A DNA stretch of 64,000 nucleotides from Pleurodeles waltl (lineage: Eukaryota > Chordata > Amphibia > Caudata > Salamandridae), in NCBI RefSeq assembly GCF_031143425.1, contig NC_090444.1, positions 1,309,827,324-1,309,891,323 of the forward strand, read 5' to 3'. The notes below the pieces were generated by a model. The model did no database searches. It was not told the origin of the DNA and saw only the letters and a list, made by a program, of their open reading frames with translations. Shown in pieces: positions 22,001-32,009 of this stretch; position 1 is the stretch's first letter, and each line of letters opens with the position of its first letter. The position numbers were made by a program, and so were the translations under genes.

Positions 22001-22681
22001 TCCTGACACCTTGCCCATCACAATTCCTCAAGAAAGTTCTCTTACTCAAGCAGTGTCCGAAACCATTCAGCATTTGCATCAAACCCAGAAACTGATTCAA
22101 CAGCATTTAGAAAAAGCCAAACAAAAATACAAAAGGCATTATCACAAGAAACATTGTGAGGGACCGCAATATCATCCAGGTGACAAAGTGTGGCTTTCCA
22201 CAAAACATATAGATTTCAAGAAGAAGCACATGTTAACCCCAAATTCATAGGTCCTTACACTGTCCTCCAGGAAATCAATCCGGTGACCTATAAACTACAA
22301 TTGCCCAGATCCTTACAGATTCATCCAGTGTTCCACACTTCCCTCTTGAAGAAGGCAGTCCAAAAGGTCCATCCTCATCCAGCTCCTGTTCTAGTAGAAG
22401 GGGAAGAAGAATACGAAGTTAAGAAAGTGTTGGATTCTAAACTGAGAGGGCGTAATCTATGGTACTTAATCTCATGGAAAGGTTATGGTCCTGAAAGTAA
22501 CTCATGGGTTTCCGCATCTGATGGTCATGCTCCAGTACTTGTGAGACGCTTTCATCGTCTTAATCAAAGCAAACCAGGCCCTAGAGCGCGTCTGGGAGAG
22601 GGGAGTACTGTCAACACCAGGGCAGTGCGTGCTCTATTGGCGACTAGAATGCAAAAACCCAGCACTCTCAAAACAACGTAA
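19088..22681 (+). pseudogene. pol: Gag end and Pol, gypsy-A copy 2
   Basis: After H2 the zinc-knuckle end of gag reads to 19,206. Pol begins in the overlapping -1 frame: protease with intact DSG (GAT at 19,332), reverse transcriptase with intact YIDD (GAT at 20,307), and integrase with intact SDRGSQF (GAT at 21,736). A one-base loss near 20,410, a 4-base GAAA expansion near 20,625-20,640, a stop at 21,130-21,132, a one-base loss near 21,970 and another near 22,235 break the frame. The chromodomain lies near 22,430-22,560. The TAA at 21,130 is at the same codon as 6,708 in copy 1. So copy 2 keeps catalytic residues but has lost its frame; copy 1 is the reverse. Confidence 0.9.
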
Positions 22682-24502
22682 TTTATGCGTTGTGCTGATA
22701 TGTTGTTGTTTAACCTTTTGCATTGCAGAGTTTAATCCTGAAGACTTATTTTTAATGTGTTTACAAATACTGTTCATTTGCAATGTATTGCTGCAGGCTT
22801 TCAGAGTGTGTTAGGGTGTGGTCCCTTTCCAGGGCCTTCCAGAGACTTTCTCTGCAGCATGCCTGGGCGTGGTTCAGGGCTGGGCCAAGACTCTATAAAA
22901 GAGAGCCAGCCTAACTCCCAGTGCTCACTATTCAGAGGTCCCGGTGCAGAGCAGCAGCATCTTCCTGAGCTCCTGTCCCGGTGGCCTATTTGATCTTCCA
23001 GGCCTCTGCCCTTCATTCTTCATTGGTGATCCTTGTTCTGGGCGGTAAGACGGTGGTTGGGCTGACCTCCCGACGCCGTTATCAAGAACTTTCATATTCT
23101 TGGCCTAATTCTTTAATGATTAACAGATTAATTTGCGCGCTACCATTTCTTGACATTTACATGGTGGCTTACTAATCGGCAAGACGCGCAATTCGTTTCA
23201 TGCTGATTTAATCTTGTTATTCATTGAGCGCTACCATTTCTTGACATTTATATGGTGGGTTACGAATCGGCAAGACGCGCGATTCGTTTCATGATGATTT
23301 GACTTTGTTATTCATTGCGCGCTACCATTTTTTGACATTTGTATGGTGGCTTGCGAATCGGCAAGACGCAAGAGTCGATTCATGATGATTTGACTTTGTT
23401 ATTCATTGCGCGCTACCATTTCTTGACATTTGTATGGTGGCTTGCGAATCGGCAATATGCGTGATTCGTTTCATGATGATTTGATTTTGTTATTCATTGC
23501 GCGCTACCATTTCTTGACATTTACATGGTGGCTTAGGAATCGGCAAGAGACGCGCAATTCGTTTCATGATGATTTGACTTTGTTATTCATTGCGCGCTAC
23601 AATTTCTTGACATTTACATGGTGGCTTAAGAATCGGCAAAAGACACGCGATGCGTTTCATGGTGCTTTAATCTTGTTATTCATTGTGCGCTGTTATTTCT
23701 TGGCATTTACATTGTGGCTTACGAATCGGCAAGACGCGCAATTCGTTTAATGGTGATTTAACCTTGATTTTCATTGCATGCTACCATTTCTTGACATTTT
23801 ACATGGTGGCACTCGAGTCGGCAAGACGCACGATTCTCTCTTCGAGCTTAATTCATGTTGTTCATTGTATGCCATTATTCTAAGACATTTATTAGGTAAT
23901 ATTCGAGTTGACAAGTTGTGTGATTTGTTTCCTGAATCCATATTGTGTTATTCATGGTGCACAATCCTTTTATGGTGTTTACTATATATAGGAAAATCTG
24001 CAATGTGCGCAATTAGTGTTGAAACATTTCAAAAGGATGACCAGAGTTTCTAGATGCAATATTGCATGGTCCTAGTATGCATTCTCAAAAAAGGATTCAT
24101 ATGACTGGTTTAGAATTTATTCAGAATGTTTTTCCTGATTCTCATGTAAAGGAAAGTACTTGAATTTGAAAGTTTCATTTAATCCATCTTGATTCCCTTA
24201 CAGGTATCCGGCCATCTTGAAACGTAGTCATTTTAAGCCTAATTCTTAGGTTGTTCATGTTTTCAGAATGATTAGGTTTAGAGTCATAGTCTAGTTTTGA
24301 TTTCATGACATGTAATTTTCATATTGTGTGTTTTAACCTTTTTCTTACTACAGGTCTCCTTCCCAGCGGTTCCCTTCCTAATCCCCTCTTCCCCTCTTGA
24401 ACTCTCTTAGCCTCTGTGATTTAACTATCAGAGTCTTGGAGCTGTTCAGTGGTGGACATGTTGGGAACGTGCGCAGACCCTGAGGATCTGGTGACTCTGA
24501 CA
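22609..24502 (+). repeat. Gypsy-A LTR3
   Basis: Starts TGTCAACACCAGGGCAG and ends CTCTGACA; 1,894 bp, longest of the array because it has eight tandem units (23,130-23,830). No primer site follows; the next bases are TTTAA, matching the CTTAA before LTR1. Confidence 0.88.
22894..22933 (+). promoter_or_regulatory. LTR3 TATA box and start site
   Basis: TATAAAAG at 22,894-22,901 and GCTCACTATTC at 22,923-22,933, the same 29-base spacing as in LTR1 and LTR2. A transcript from here would read into element X and gypsy-B. Confidence 0.65.
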
Positions 24503-24503
24503 T

Positions 24504-24543
24504 TTAACCACGCATGTGCTGAACAACGAACATGCGCGGTTAA
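24504..24543. repeat. Palindrome in right arm of element X
   Basis: Arms TTAACCACGCATGT and ACATGCGCGGTTAA pair with one mismatch around a loop containing AACAACGA. Confidence 0.75.
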
Positions 24544-24606
24544 GGCACAAACAAGGGAGTCGGCTGAGGAGGACGACGCGGACGACGAGGCGACTACTCA
24601 GTTAAG

Positions 24607-24992
24607 TGGGGGGTCGGGGTTTTAGGTTTTGGGGCGGGGTGGGGGTGTCAGGGGGTTTTAGGTTTTGGGGCAGGGTTGGGGGGTCAGGGGGTTTTAGGTT
24701 TTGGGTCAGGGTTTTAGGTTTTGGGGCAGGGGGTCGGGGGTTTTGGGGCGGGGGTCAGGAGGTTTTAGGTTTTGGGGCAGGGGGTCGGGGGTTTTAGGTT
24801 TTGGGGCGGGGTGGGGGGGGTCGTGGGGTTTTAGGTTTTGGGGCGGGGTTTTAGGTTTTGGGGTGGGGGAGTCGTGGTGTTTTAGGTTTTGGGTCGGGGT
24901 TTTAGGTTTTTGGGGTGTGGTGGGGGGCCGGGGGGTTTTAGGTTTTGGGGTGGGGGGTTGGGGAGTTTTAGGCTTTGGGGTGGGGGGTCGGG
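24607..24992. repeat. G-rich minisatellite with TTTTAGG and TTTTGGGG modules
   Basis: Roughly a dozen irregular copies of a module reading GGGGTTTTAGGTTTTGGGG, separated by short G-rich spacers. The strand is almost free of A and C. Long open frames on both strands here come from the repeat and are not genes. Runs of four or more G make quadruplex formation likely. Confidence 0.9.
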
Positions 24993-25023
24993 GTGATGCA
25001 TGCAGGAACAATGGATGCCTATT

Positions 25024-25095
25024 ACTAATGCCTTTACCAGGAATGCCTTTACAACGAAATATCGTTGTTAAGGCATTCGTGGTAAAGGCATTAGT
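25024..25095. repeat. Long palindrome in right arm of element X
   Basis: Arms of about 34 bases (ACTAATGCCTTTACC... and ...GGTAAAGGCATTAGT) are nearly perfect inverted copies around a 4-base centre. A second, smaller GAGGTCG/CGACCTC palindrome follows near 25,105-25,128. Confidence 0.8.
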
Positions 25096-25182
25096 GGTAA
25101 CAATGAGGTCGTTGTTCCGACCTCGTTGTTCAGGCACTCGTTGTTCTGGCAGGTGGCGTTCCGACATACAACCCTCTCTTAG

Positions 25183-25276
25183 ACTCTGTGACATTCTAAT
25201 CAGAGTATTGGAGCTGTCTTGTGGTGGACATGTTGGGAATATTCGCAGACCCCAGAAGATCTGGTGACTCTTGACA
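25183..25276 (+). repeat. Gypsy-B 5' LTR, fragment 2 (end of LTR)
   Basis: Continues the LTR broken at 1,944 (ACTCTGTGACATTCTAATC, as at 33,654) to its end at CTTGACA. Preceded by the second copy of the 9-bp duplication. Confidence 0.85.
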
Positions 25277-25287
25277 GAATAGTGAGC
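25277..25287 (+). other. Gypsy-B primer binding site
   Basis: GAATAGTGAGC immediately after the LTR, the same 11-mer as in gypsy-A, complementary to GCTCACTATTC in the gypsy-B LTR (32,273-32,283). Confidence 0.7.
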
Positions 25288-25328
25288 CCACAAATTAATT
25301 ATCCTTCTGGTTTGCGTGTGTTCTCAGC

Positions 25329-28015
25329 ATAGCCACATTGGACGAGCTAGTCAAGGCTATCACGCAGCTCCTAGCCTAGCTGAGAGAGTGAGTCAGTTAC
25401 AGGAAAAGGAAGAGAAGAAGGAACAAAATCCCTTAGGTGTGTCTTGGCCTGGTCCTTCTTCTCAGGCTTCTGGAGGTAATCCTCCTACGAACATTTCCCT
25501 CAACGTTCCTTCGGCCATTCCCCTAGCTCCTCCAGAACGTTTCTCAGGCGATCACTTAAAAGCGCAATCTTTCCTGGTTCAAGCGGAACTGCATTTTACC
25601 TGCCGACCACACACTTTCCCTGATGCCCAATCCAGCGTGGCTTTTTTGTTATCATACCTGACTGGGGACGCAGCTACTTGGGCAATTCATCTTGTGCGTA
25701 AAGACAGTCCCCTGCTTTACAATGAGAGAAATTTTGTTTGTGAGTTTGAACAAGTATTTGATCGTAGAACTGTAACATTGTCGTCAGATTGTGAATTATT
25801 AGACTTGCCACAAGGTCACCAGGATCTAGTGTCATATTTAGCTAACTTTAATCGGCTGGTAGCCGAGACATCCTGGCCTGAAGAAAAGCAAGCGGCCTTG
25901 TTCTACAAGGGACTCAAGGAGGAGTTAAAGACATTCTAGCTCAAATAGACCCGCAGCCTACAGACAGTCAAGATCTGATAAACCTCGTTTTGAGACTGGA
26001 TCATCGTTCAGCAGAACGAAGGGGAACACGCAAAAAGACGGAGAAATATTCCTGGCGTGTTCACAATAATAGAGAATCAAGAACTCAGAAAGAAAGAACA
26101 CCAGAACCTATGGAAATCGGAACAATCAGGAGGCCTTTGACCAAAGACGAAAAGTACCTACGTAGAAAGAATGGACAATGTCTTTATTGCGGGCGCAAGG
26201 GTAATTTCTGTCAGAGTCACCAGATCCTCGGGGTCTGTGCACGTTCCCAACACGTCCACCACTGAACAGCTCCAAGACTCTGATAGATAAATCACAGAGA
26301 CTGAGAGAGTTCAAGAGGGGAAGAGGGGATTAGGAAGGGAACAGCTGGGAAGGAGACCTGTAGTAAGAAAAAGGTTAGAACACACAATATGAAAATTATA
26401 TCTCCTGAAATCAATACTAGACTATGATTCTAAGCCTAGTCACTCTGAAAACATGAACAATCTAAGAGTTAAGTTTAAAATGACTAAGTTTCAAGATGGC
26501 CGGATACCTGTAGGGGAATCAAGATGAATTAAATGAAAACTTTCTTATTCAAGTACTTTCCTTTACATGAGAATCAGAAAAACATTCTGACTAAATTTTA
26601 AACCAGTCATATAAATCCTGTTTTGAGAATGTATACTAGGACCATACAATATTACATCTAGAAACTCTGGCCTCCTGTGTACTCTTAAAATGTTTCAACA
26701 CAAATTGCGCATATTGCTGATATATATATATATAGTAAACACCATAAAAGGATTGTGCACCATGAATAACACAATATGGATTCAGGAAACAAATCACATA
26801 ACTTGTCAACTCGAATATTACGTAATAAATATCTTAGAATAGTGGCATACAATAAACAACATGAATTAAACTCGAGGAGAGAATCGTGCGTCTTGCCGAT
26901 TCGAGTGTCACCATGTAAAATACCAAGAAATAGTAGCACGCAATGAATATCAAAGTCAAATCATCATTAATCGAATCGCGCGTCTTGCTGATTCGTAAAA
27001 CACAATGTAAATGTCAAGAAATAACAGCTCACAATAAATAACAAGATCAAAGTACAATGAAACGAATTGCGCTTCTTTTGCCGATTCTTTAGCCACCATG
27101 CCAATGTCAAGAAATGATAGTGCGCAATGAACAACAAAGTTAAATCCTCATGAAACGAGTTGCGCGTCTTGCCAATTCGTAAATCATCATATAAATGTCA
27201 AGAAATAGTAACGCGCAATGGACAACAATGTTTAAACACCATAAAACGAATTGCGCGTGTTACCGATTCTTAAGCCACCATGCCAATGTCAAGAAATGGT
27301 AGCACGCAATGAATAACAAAGTCAAACCTTTATGAAACAAATCGCGCGTCTTGCCTATTTGTAAACTACCATATAAATGTCAAGAAATGGTAGCGCGCAA
27401 GTAATCTGTTACTCATTTAAGAATTAAACCAAGAATATGAAAATTCTCAATAACGGTGTCGGGACAGTCCAACCACCGTCTTACCGCCTGGAACAATAAT
27501 CACCAATGAAGGATGAAGGGCAGAAGACTGAAAGATCCAAATAGGCCGCCGGGACAGGAGCTCAGGAAGAAGCTGCTGCTCTGCACCGGGACCTCTGAAT
27601 AGTGAGCACTGGGAGTTGGGCTGGCTCTCTTTTATAGAGTCTTGGCCCAGCCCAGAACCACACCCAGGCATGTTGCAGGGAAAGTCTCTGGAAGGCCCTG
27701 GAAAGGGGCCACACCCTAACACACTCTGAAAACCTGCAGCAATACATTGTAAAGGAACAGTATTTGTAAGCATATTAAAAATAAGTTTTCAGGATTGAAC
27801 TCTGCAATGCAAAAGGTTAAACCACAACATATCAGCACAATGCATAAATTACATTTTTTTAGAGTGCTGGGTTTTTGCATTTTTGTCGCTAATAGAGCAC
27901 GTACTGCTCTGGTGTTGACAATTTCGCCAAAGAATGTCCAATCAAACCAAAGAGCAAACAAGGTCCTGTCCAGAAAATTGCAGCCAATGCACAAGCCGAG
28001 CCAGAAAACTAAATC
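25329..28015 (+). pseudogene. gag: Gypsy-B Gag, start codon lost and split by a solo LTR
   Basis: The expected start reads ATA (25,329) instead of ATG. The N-terminal coiled coil is shortened. The capsid domain follows (APPERFSGDH, SYLTGDAATWA), with a one-base loss near 25,930 and a second reading segment from about 25,990. The zinc knuckle starts at CLYCGRKGN (26,178) and is cut at 26,208 by the solo LTR, resuming at 27,921. It is more diverged than the two gypsy-A copies, which fits its position as the oldest layer of the nest. Confidence 0.85.
26209..27920 (-). repeat. Solo gypsy LTR (LTR5), opposite orientation
   Basis: On the minus strand it starts TGTCA (27,920) and ends TGACA (26,209). 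It is flanked by a perfect 5-bp duplication ATTTC (26,204-26,208 and 27,921-27,925) within the gag zinc-knuckle codons. On the minus strand, TATAAAAG lies at 27,636-27,629 and GCTCACTATTC at 27,607-27,597. Several tandem units of about 90 bp lie at 26,880-27,400. No internal region remains, so it is the product of LTR-LTR recombination after insertion. Confidence 0.9.
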
Positions 28016-31000
28016 ACTCAAGATGTAAAGAAAGGTTGCTCTTGGGTGTCACCGTGGACCCTTCACAATCTAGACATCTCAAGCTGGGCATAAAAGGTCA
28101 GGTAAAGAAAAAGAACTATTTCAAGAAGGCCCTCGTAGATTCTGGGGCTACCGGGAACTTTGTTGACACCCAATTAGTCCGCGCATGGGGGATCACATGT
28201 ATCGAGAAGAAGACTCCAGAAATAATACAAGCAGTAGATGGAAAACTCTTGACTGGAGGCCCAGTAACTCTTCAGACTGTCCCCTTGTCTGTGATCTGTG
28301 AGGGGAAGAACCAAAGGAACAAACATAAAGAGAAACTCATCCTTGACGTGATCCATGCTCCTCAGTATGGAATTATCCTTGGTTTACCCTGGTTAACTCA
28401 TCACAATCCTGAGATTAATTGGGCAGAACAAAAGGTTGTGTTCTCTTCAGCTCTATGTAAAGAAAAATGCTTCCAAAAGTCTCAAGTAACCAAAGTTTGC
28501 AACTCTTACATAGCCACTGCAGCGGAGAAAGAAGTTAAGTTGCCCAAAAAGTATTCATCCTATGAAGATGTATTCGATGAAAAAGAAGCAGAAAACTTGC
28601 CTCCTCATAGACCTTATGACTGTCAAATTGATCTAATCCCAGGTGCGATATTCCCCAGCTGTCGTGTATACACCCTGTCAGAACATGAAAATCAACATTT
28701 ACGAAAGTATCTAGATCAATTCTTGGAGAATGGTTTCATACGCCCTTCTAAGTCTCCTGCAGCCTCTCCTTTGTTTTTTGTCACTAAGGCGAATGGAGAT
28801 CTTCGAACTTGTATTGACTATGGGGGTTTGAACAAGGTCACTATCAAGAATAAATGTCCCTTGCCCCTGATTCTGGTCTTGCTGGAACAAGTAAAGAAAG
28901 CTAAAATCTACACTAAGCTCGATTTACGAGGTGCTTATCATTTAGTCAGAATGAGAGAGGGCGATGAATGGAAAACCGCGTTCAAGACAAGATATGGCCT
29001 CTTTGAATACACCGTCATGCCTTTTGGTCTGTGTAATGCTCCAGCAGCCTTTCAATTTTTCCTGAATGACGTTCTTAGAGAGTATCCCGACACATTTACA
29101 ATAGTCTACAGATGACATTTTGATCTACTCTGACAATGAAAAAGAACATGTGTAACATGTCAAGAAAATTCTCGCAGCCCTTCGAAAGCACCATTTATGT
29201 TGCAAACTAATCAAGTGTGAGTTTCATGTTACCACAGTTGAGTTTTTAGGGGTTATCCTTACCCCTCAAGGTAAGGTCATCACAGCAAAGAAAGTACAAG
29301 CCGTATCTGATTGGCCCACTCCAAAGACTGTTCAAGATGTACAATGTTTCCTGTGGTTTGCAAACTTTTACCGCAGGTTTATAAACCATTTCTCTCAAAC
29401 AGTGGCCCCAATCACTAAGTTATTGAGAAAGAAAGAAAAATTTGTATGGTCCCGAGAAGCTGACCAAGCCTTTTCAACTTTGAAAGAAGCCTTTTCCACT
29501 GCCCCAGTCTTGACTCACCCTGATGTGCATCGTCCATTCATAGTGGAAGCCGATGCCTCAGATGTGGCAATTGGTGCAGTCTTGTCACAACGAAGCAAAG
29601 ACACTGGCCAACTTCATCCTGTAGCTTACATGTCTCGAAAACTGAACGAAGCCGAACAGAACTATGTCATTGCTGAAAAAGAGCTTCTGGTGATTTGTGA
29701 CGCCTTTAAAGAATGGAGACATCATTCGTTGGGTGCCAAGTACACTGTCACAGTATATACTGATCATTGCAATCTCCAGTTCATGAGTTCAGCCAGACTT
29801 TTGACTCCTCGGCAATTACGCTGTATGTTGTTTTTTGCCGTATTTGATTTTGTGGTAACTTTCCGTCCTGGTAAAGACAATCGCAAAGCTGACGCCTTGT
29901 TCCGCCAAGAGTCTACCACGTTGCCTGCAGTCCAACCCTCCAGAGCTATCATTACTCCAGACAAAGTCCTATGCATCACAAAAACTGAAGATTTCTTTGA
30001 AGACATCCGTAATTCTTTCACCATTGAGAAATGGCAGACATGGGCTCAAGCAGATCCCAAAAGGTCAATCAAGCAAGGATTACCTCTCCATGACGCTCGC
30101 TTGTTCGTGCCCACTACCAAGCTTCGCAAGTTAGTATTTCATTGGTTGCATGGTATACCAACGGCAGGTCATCCAGGTACTCCTAAAACTCTTGAATTAA
30201 TCCAATGCTACTTTTGGTGACCTACTCTAACAAAAGACGTCAAAACAATGGTAAACGACTGCGAAGTCTGTGCTCGCATCAAGACAAGTCATTCAAAACC
30301 GAAAGGGTTGTTGCATCCACTCCCAACTTCATGTCGACCTTGGGAACACATCTCTTTAGACTTCATTACTGGACTACCAGTGGTTCAACAACATTCAGTA
30401 ATCCTTGTGGTAGAAGATAGTCTCACAAAATATGGACATTTCATTGCCTATAAGAAATTGCCCACCTCCAGCGAACTGGCAACCATCTTACTGAATAGAG
30501 TAGTCCCTTATCACGGGCTGCCAAAAATGATTCTCTCCGATCGAGGGTCGCAATTTGCCTCCAATTTCTGGAAAACATTGTGCAGAACACTTCAAGTCAC
30601 GTCCACACGATCTACTAGCCATCATCCTCAAACAGGTGGTCAAACTGAGAGACTAAATCAGACATTGAAGCAATATCTGCGTGCTTATGCTGAGCGAGCA
30701 CTTCATTCTTGGACATCAATGCTCTGGTTAGCTGAGTTAGCCTACAATAACTCATTTCACACCTCCACTGGTGTTACACCCTTTTTTGGCTTGTGTGGCT
30801 ATCATCCTGACACCTTGCCCATCACGATCCCTCAGGAAAGTTCGCTTACACCAGCTGTTTCGGAAACCATTCAACACCTTCACCAAACCCAGAAATTGAT
30901 TCAACAGCATTTAGAAAAGGCCAAACAAAAATACAAAAAGCATTACGACAAGAAACATTGTGAGGGACCTCAGTATCAACCAGGTGATAAAGTGTGGCTT

Positions 31001-32009
31001 TCTACAAGACATATAGGGGGTCATTCTGACCCCGGCGGGCCAGGGTTGGCGGGAGCACCGCCCCACAGGGCATTCTGACCGTGGCGGTTTGGCCGCGGTC
31101 AGAAGTGGAAAACCGGCGGTCTCCCGCCAGTTTTCCGCTGCGCAAATGAATCCTCCATGGCGGCGCAGCTCGCTGCGCCGCCATGGGGATTCTGACACCC
31201 CATACCGCCATCCTGTTCCTGGCGGTTCTCCCGCCAGGAACAGGATGGCGGTATGGGGTGTCGTGGGGCCCCTGGGGGCCCCATAAAGAATTTCAGTGTC
31301 TGCTCAGCAGACACTGAAATTCGCGACGGGTGCAACTGCACCCGTCGCACCTTCCCACTCCGCCGGCTCCATTCGGAGCCGGCGTCCTCGTGGGAAGGGT
31401 GTTTTCCACTGGGCTGGCGGGCGGCCTTTTGGCGGTCGCCTGCCAGCCCAGTGGAAAACCCAGAATCACCGCAGCGGTCTTATGACCGCGGAGCGGTGGT
31501 CTGGAGGGGGGAACTCTGGCGGGCGGCCTCCGCCGCCCGTCAGGGTTAGAATCACCCCCATAGACTTTAACAAAAAGCACATGTTTAATCCAAAATTCAT
31601 AGGTCCCTACACTGTCCATCAACAACTCAATCCTGTGACCTATAAACTGCAATTACCAAGGTCATTACGTATTCATCCAGTGTTCCACACTTCCCTCTTG
31701 AAAAAGGCAGTCCAGAAGGTCCGCCCTCATCCAGCTCCAGTTCTAGTACAGGGGGAAGTGGAAAACGAAGTCAAGAAGGTGTTGGATTCCAAACTGAGAG
31801 GGCGTAACCTATGGTACTTAATCTTGTGGAAAGGTTATGGCCCTGAAAGTAACTCATGGGTTTCTGCATCTGATATTCATGCTCCACTACTTGTGAGGTG
31901 TTTTCATCGTCTCAATCCAGGCAAGCCAGGCCCTACAGCGCGTCTGGGAGAGGTGAGTACTGTCAACACCTGGGCAGTGCGCGCTCTACGGGCGACTGGA
32001 ATGCAATAA
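27934..32009 (+). pseudogene. pol: Gypsy-B Pol, frameshifted, with a MITE in the integrase end
   Basis: Protease (DSGATGNF near 28,140) and reverse transcriptase read openly to 29,105. There a 2-base loss destroys the YIDD motif. A TAA follows near 29,153, RNase H and integrase read from 29,402, and a TGG-to-TGA change lies at 30,218-30,220. Integrase residues (LDFITG, SDRGSQF, QTERLN) are kept. The MITE at 31,016-31,559 splits the region before the chromodomain, which reads from 31,563 (WYLILWKGYGPESNSWV). The frame ends just inside the 3' LTR, as in gypsy-A. Confidence 0.88.
31016..31559. mobile_element. Harbinger-like MITE made of adjoining hairpins, 544 bp
   Basis: Termini GGGGGTCATTCTGACCC (left) and GGGGGTGATTCTAACCC (reverse complement of right), with a 3-bp duplication ATA (31,013-31,015 and 31,560-31,562). 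The start resembles the H2 terminus (GGGGGTCATT). There is no coding sequence. The interior is a series of inverted repeats, the strongest being a perfect 32-bp stem with a 5-base loop (31,194-31,225 with 31,231-31,262). Others are at 31,073-31,104, 31,105-31,138, 31,148-31,192, 31,288-31,322, 31,323-31,348, 31,351-31,397, 31,401-31,459, 31,467-31,498 and 31,520-31,540. Confidence 0.9.

Larger units (their letters stand above)
2045..24502 (+). mobile_element. Gypsy-A tandem array, LTR-int-LTR-int-LTR
   Basis: Three direct LTRs (2,045-3,733; 8,189-9,813; 22,609-24,502) flank two internal regions (3,734-8,188 and 9,814-22,608, the second holding Harbinger H2). All three LTRs start TGTCA, and all end TGACA. 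The outer edges are bordered by CTTAA (2,040-2,044) and TTTAA (24,503-24,507), a near-perfect 5-bp target duplication, so the whole array behaves as one integration site. The elements encode gag, protease, reverse transcriptase, RNase H, integrase and a C-terminal chromodomain, placing them among vertebrate chromoviruses of the Tf1/sushi group. Confidence 0.88.
1945..25173. mobile_element. Unclassified inverted-repeat DNA element X, split by gypsy-A
   Basis: Without the gypsy-A array, X is about 0.77 kb (1,945-2,044 plus 24,503-25,173). It lies between two copies of CTCTCTTAG within one LTR. Its ends are imperfect inverted repeats: the left begins GGGAAACGCCCTCTACGCC, and the reverse complement of the right contains GGAACGCCACCTGCC. 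Both ends go on into AACAACGA words. A 9-bp duplication suggests Mutator-like or Merlin-like transposition, but there is no coding sequence and the family is not identified. Much of X consists of palindromes and a G-rich minisatellite. Confidence 0.65.

Noticed and set aside
24701..25293. Long open frames on both strands (about 190 aa each) over the G-rich minisatellite
   Set aside because: They arise from stop-free repeat units; composition is extreme (Gly/Phe on one strand, Pro/Lys on the other) and there is no start context or homology.
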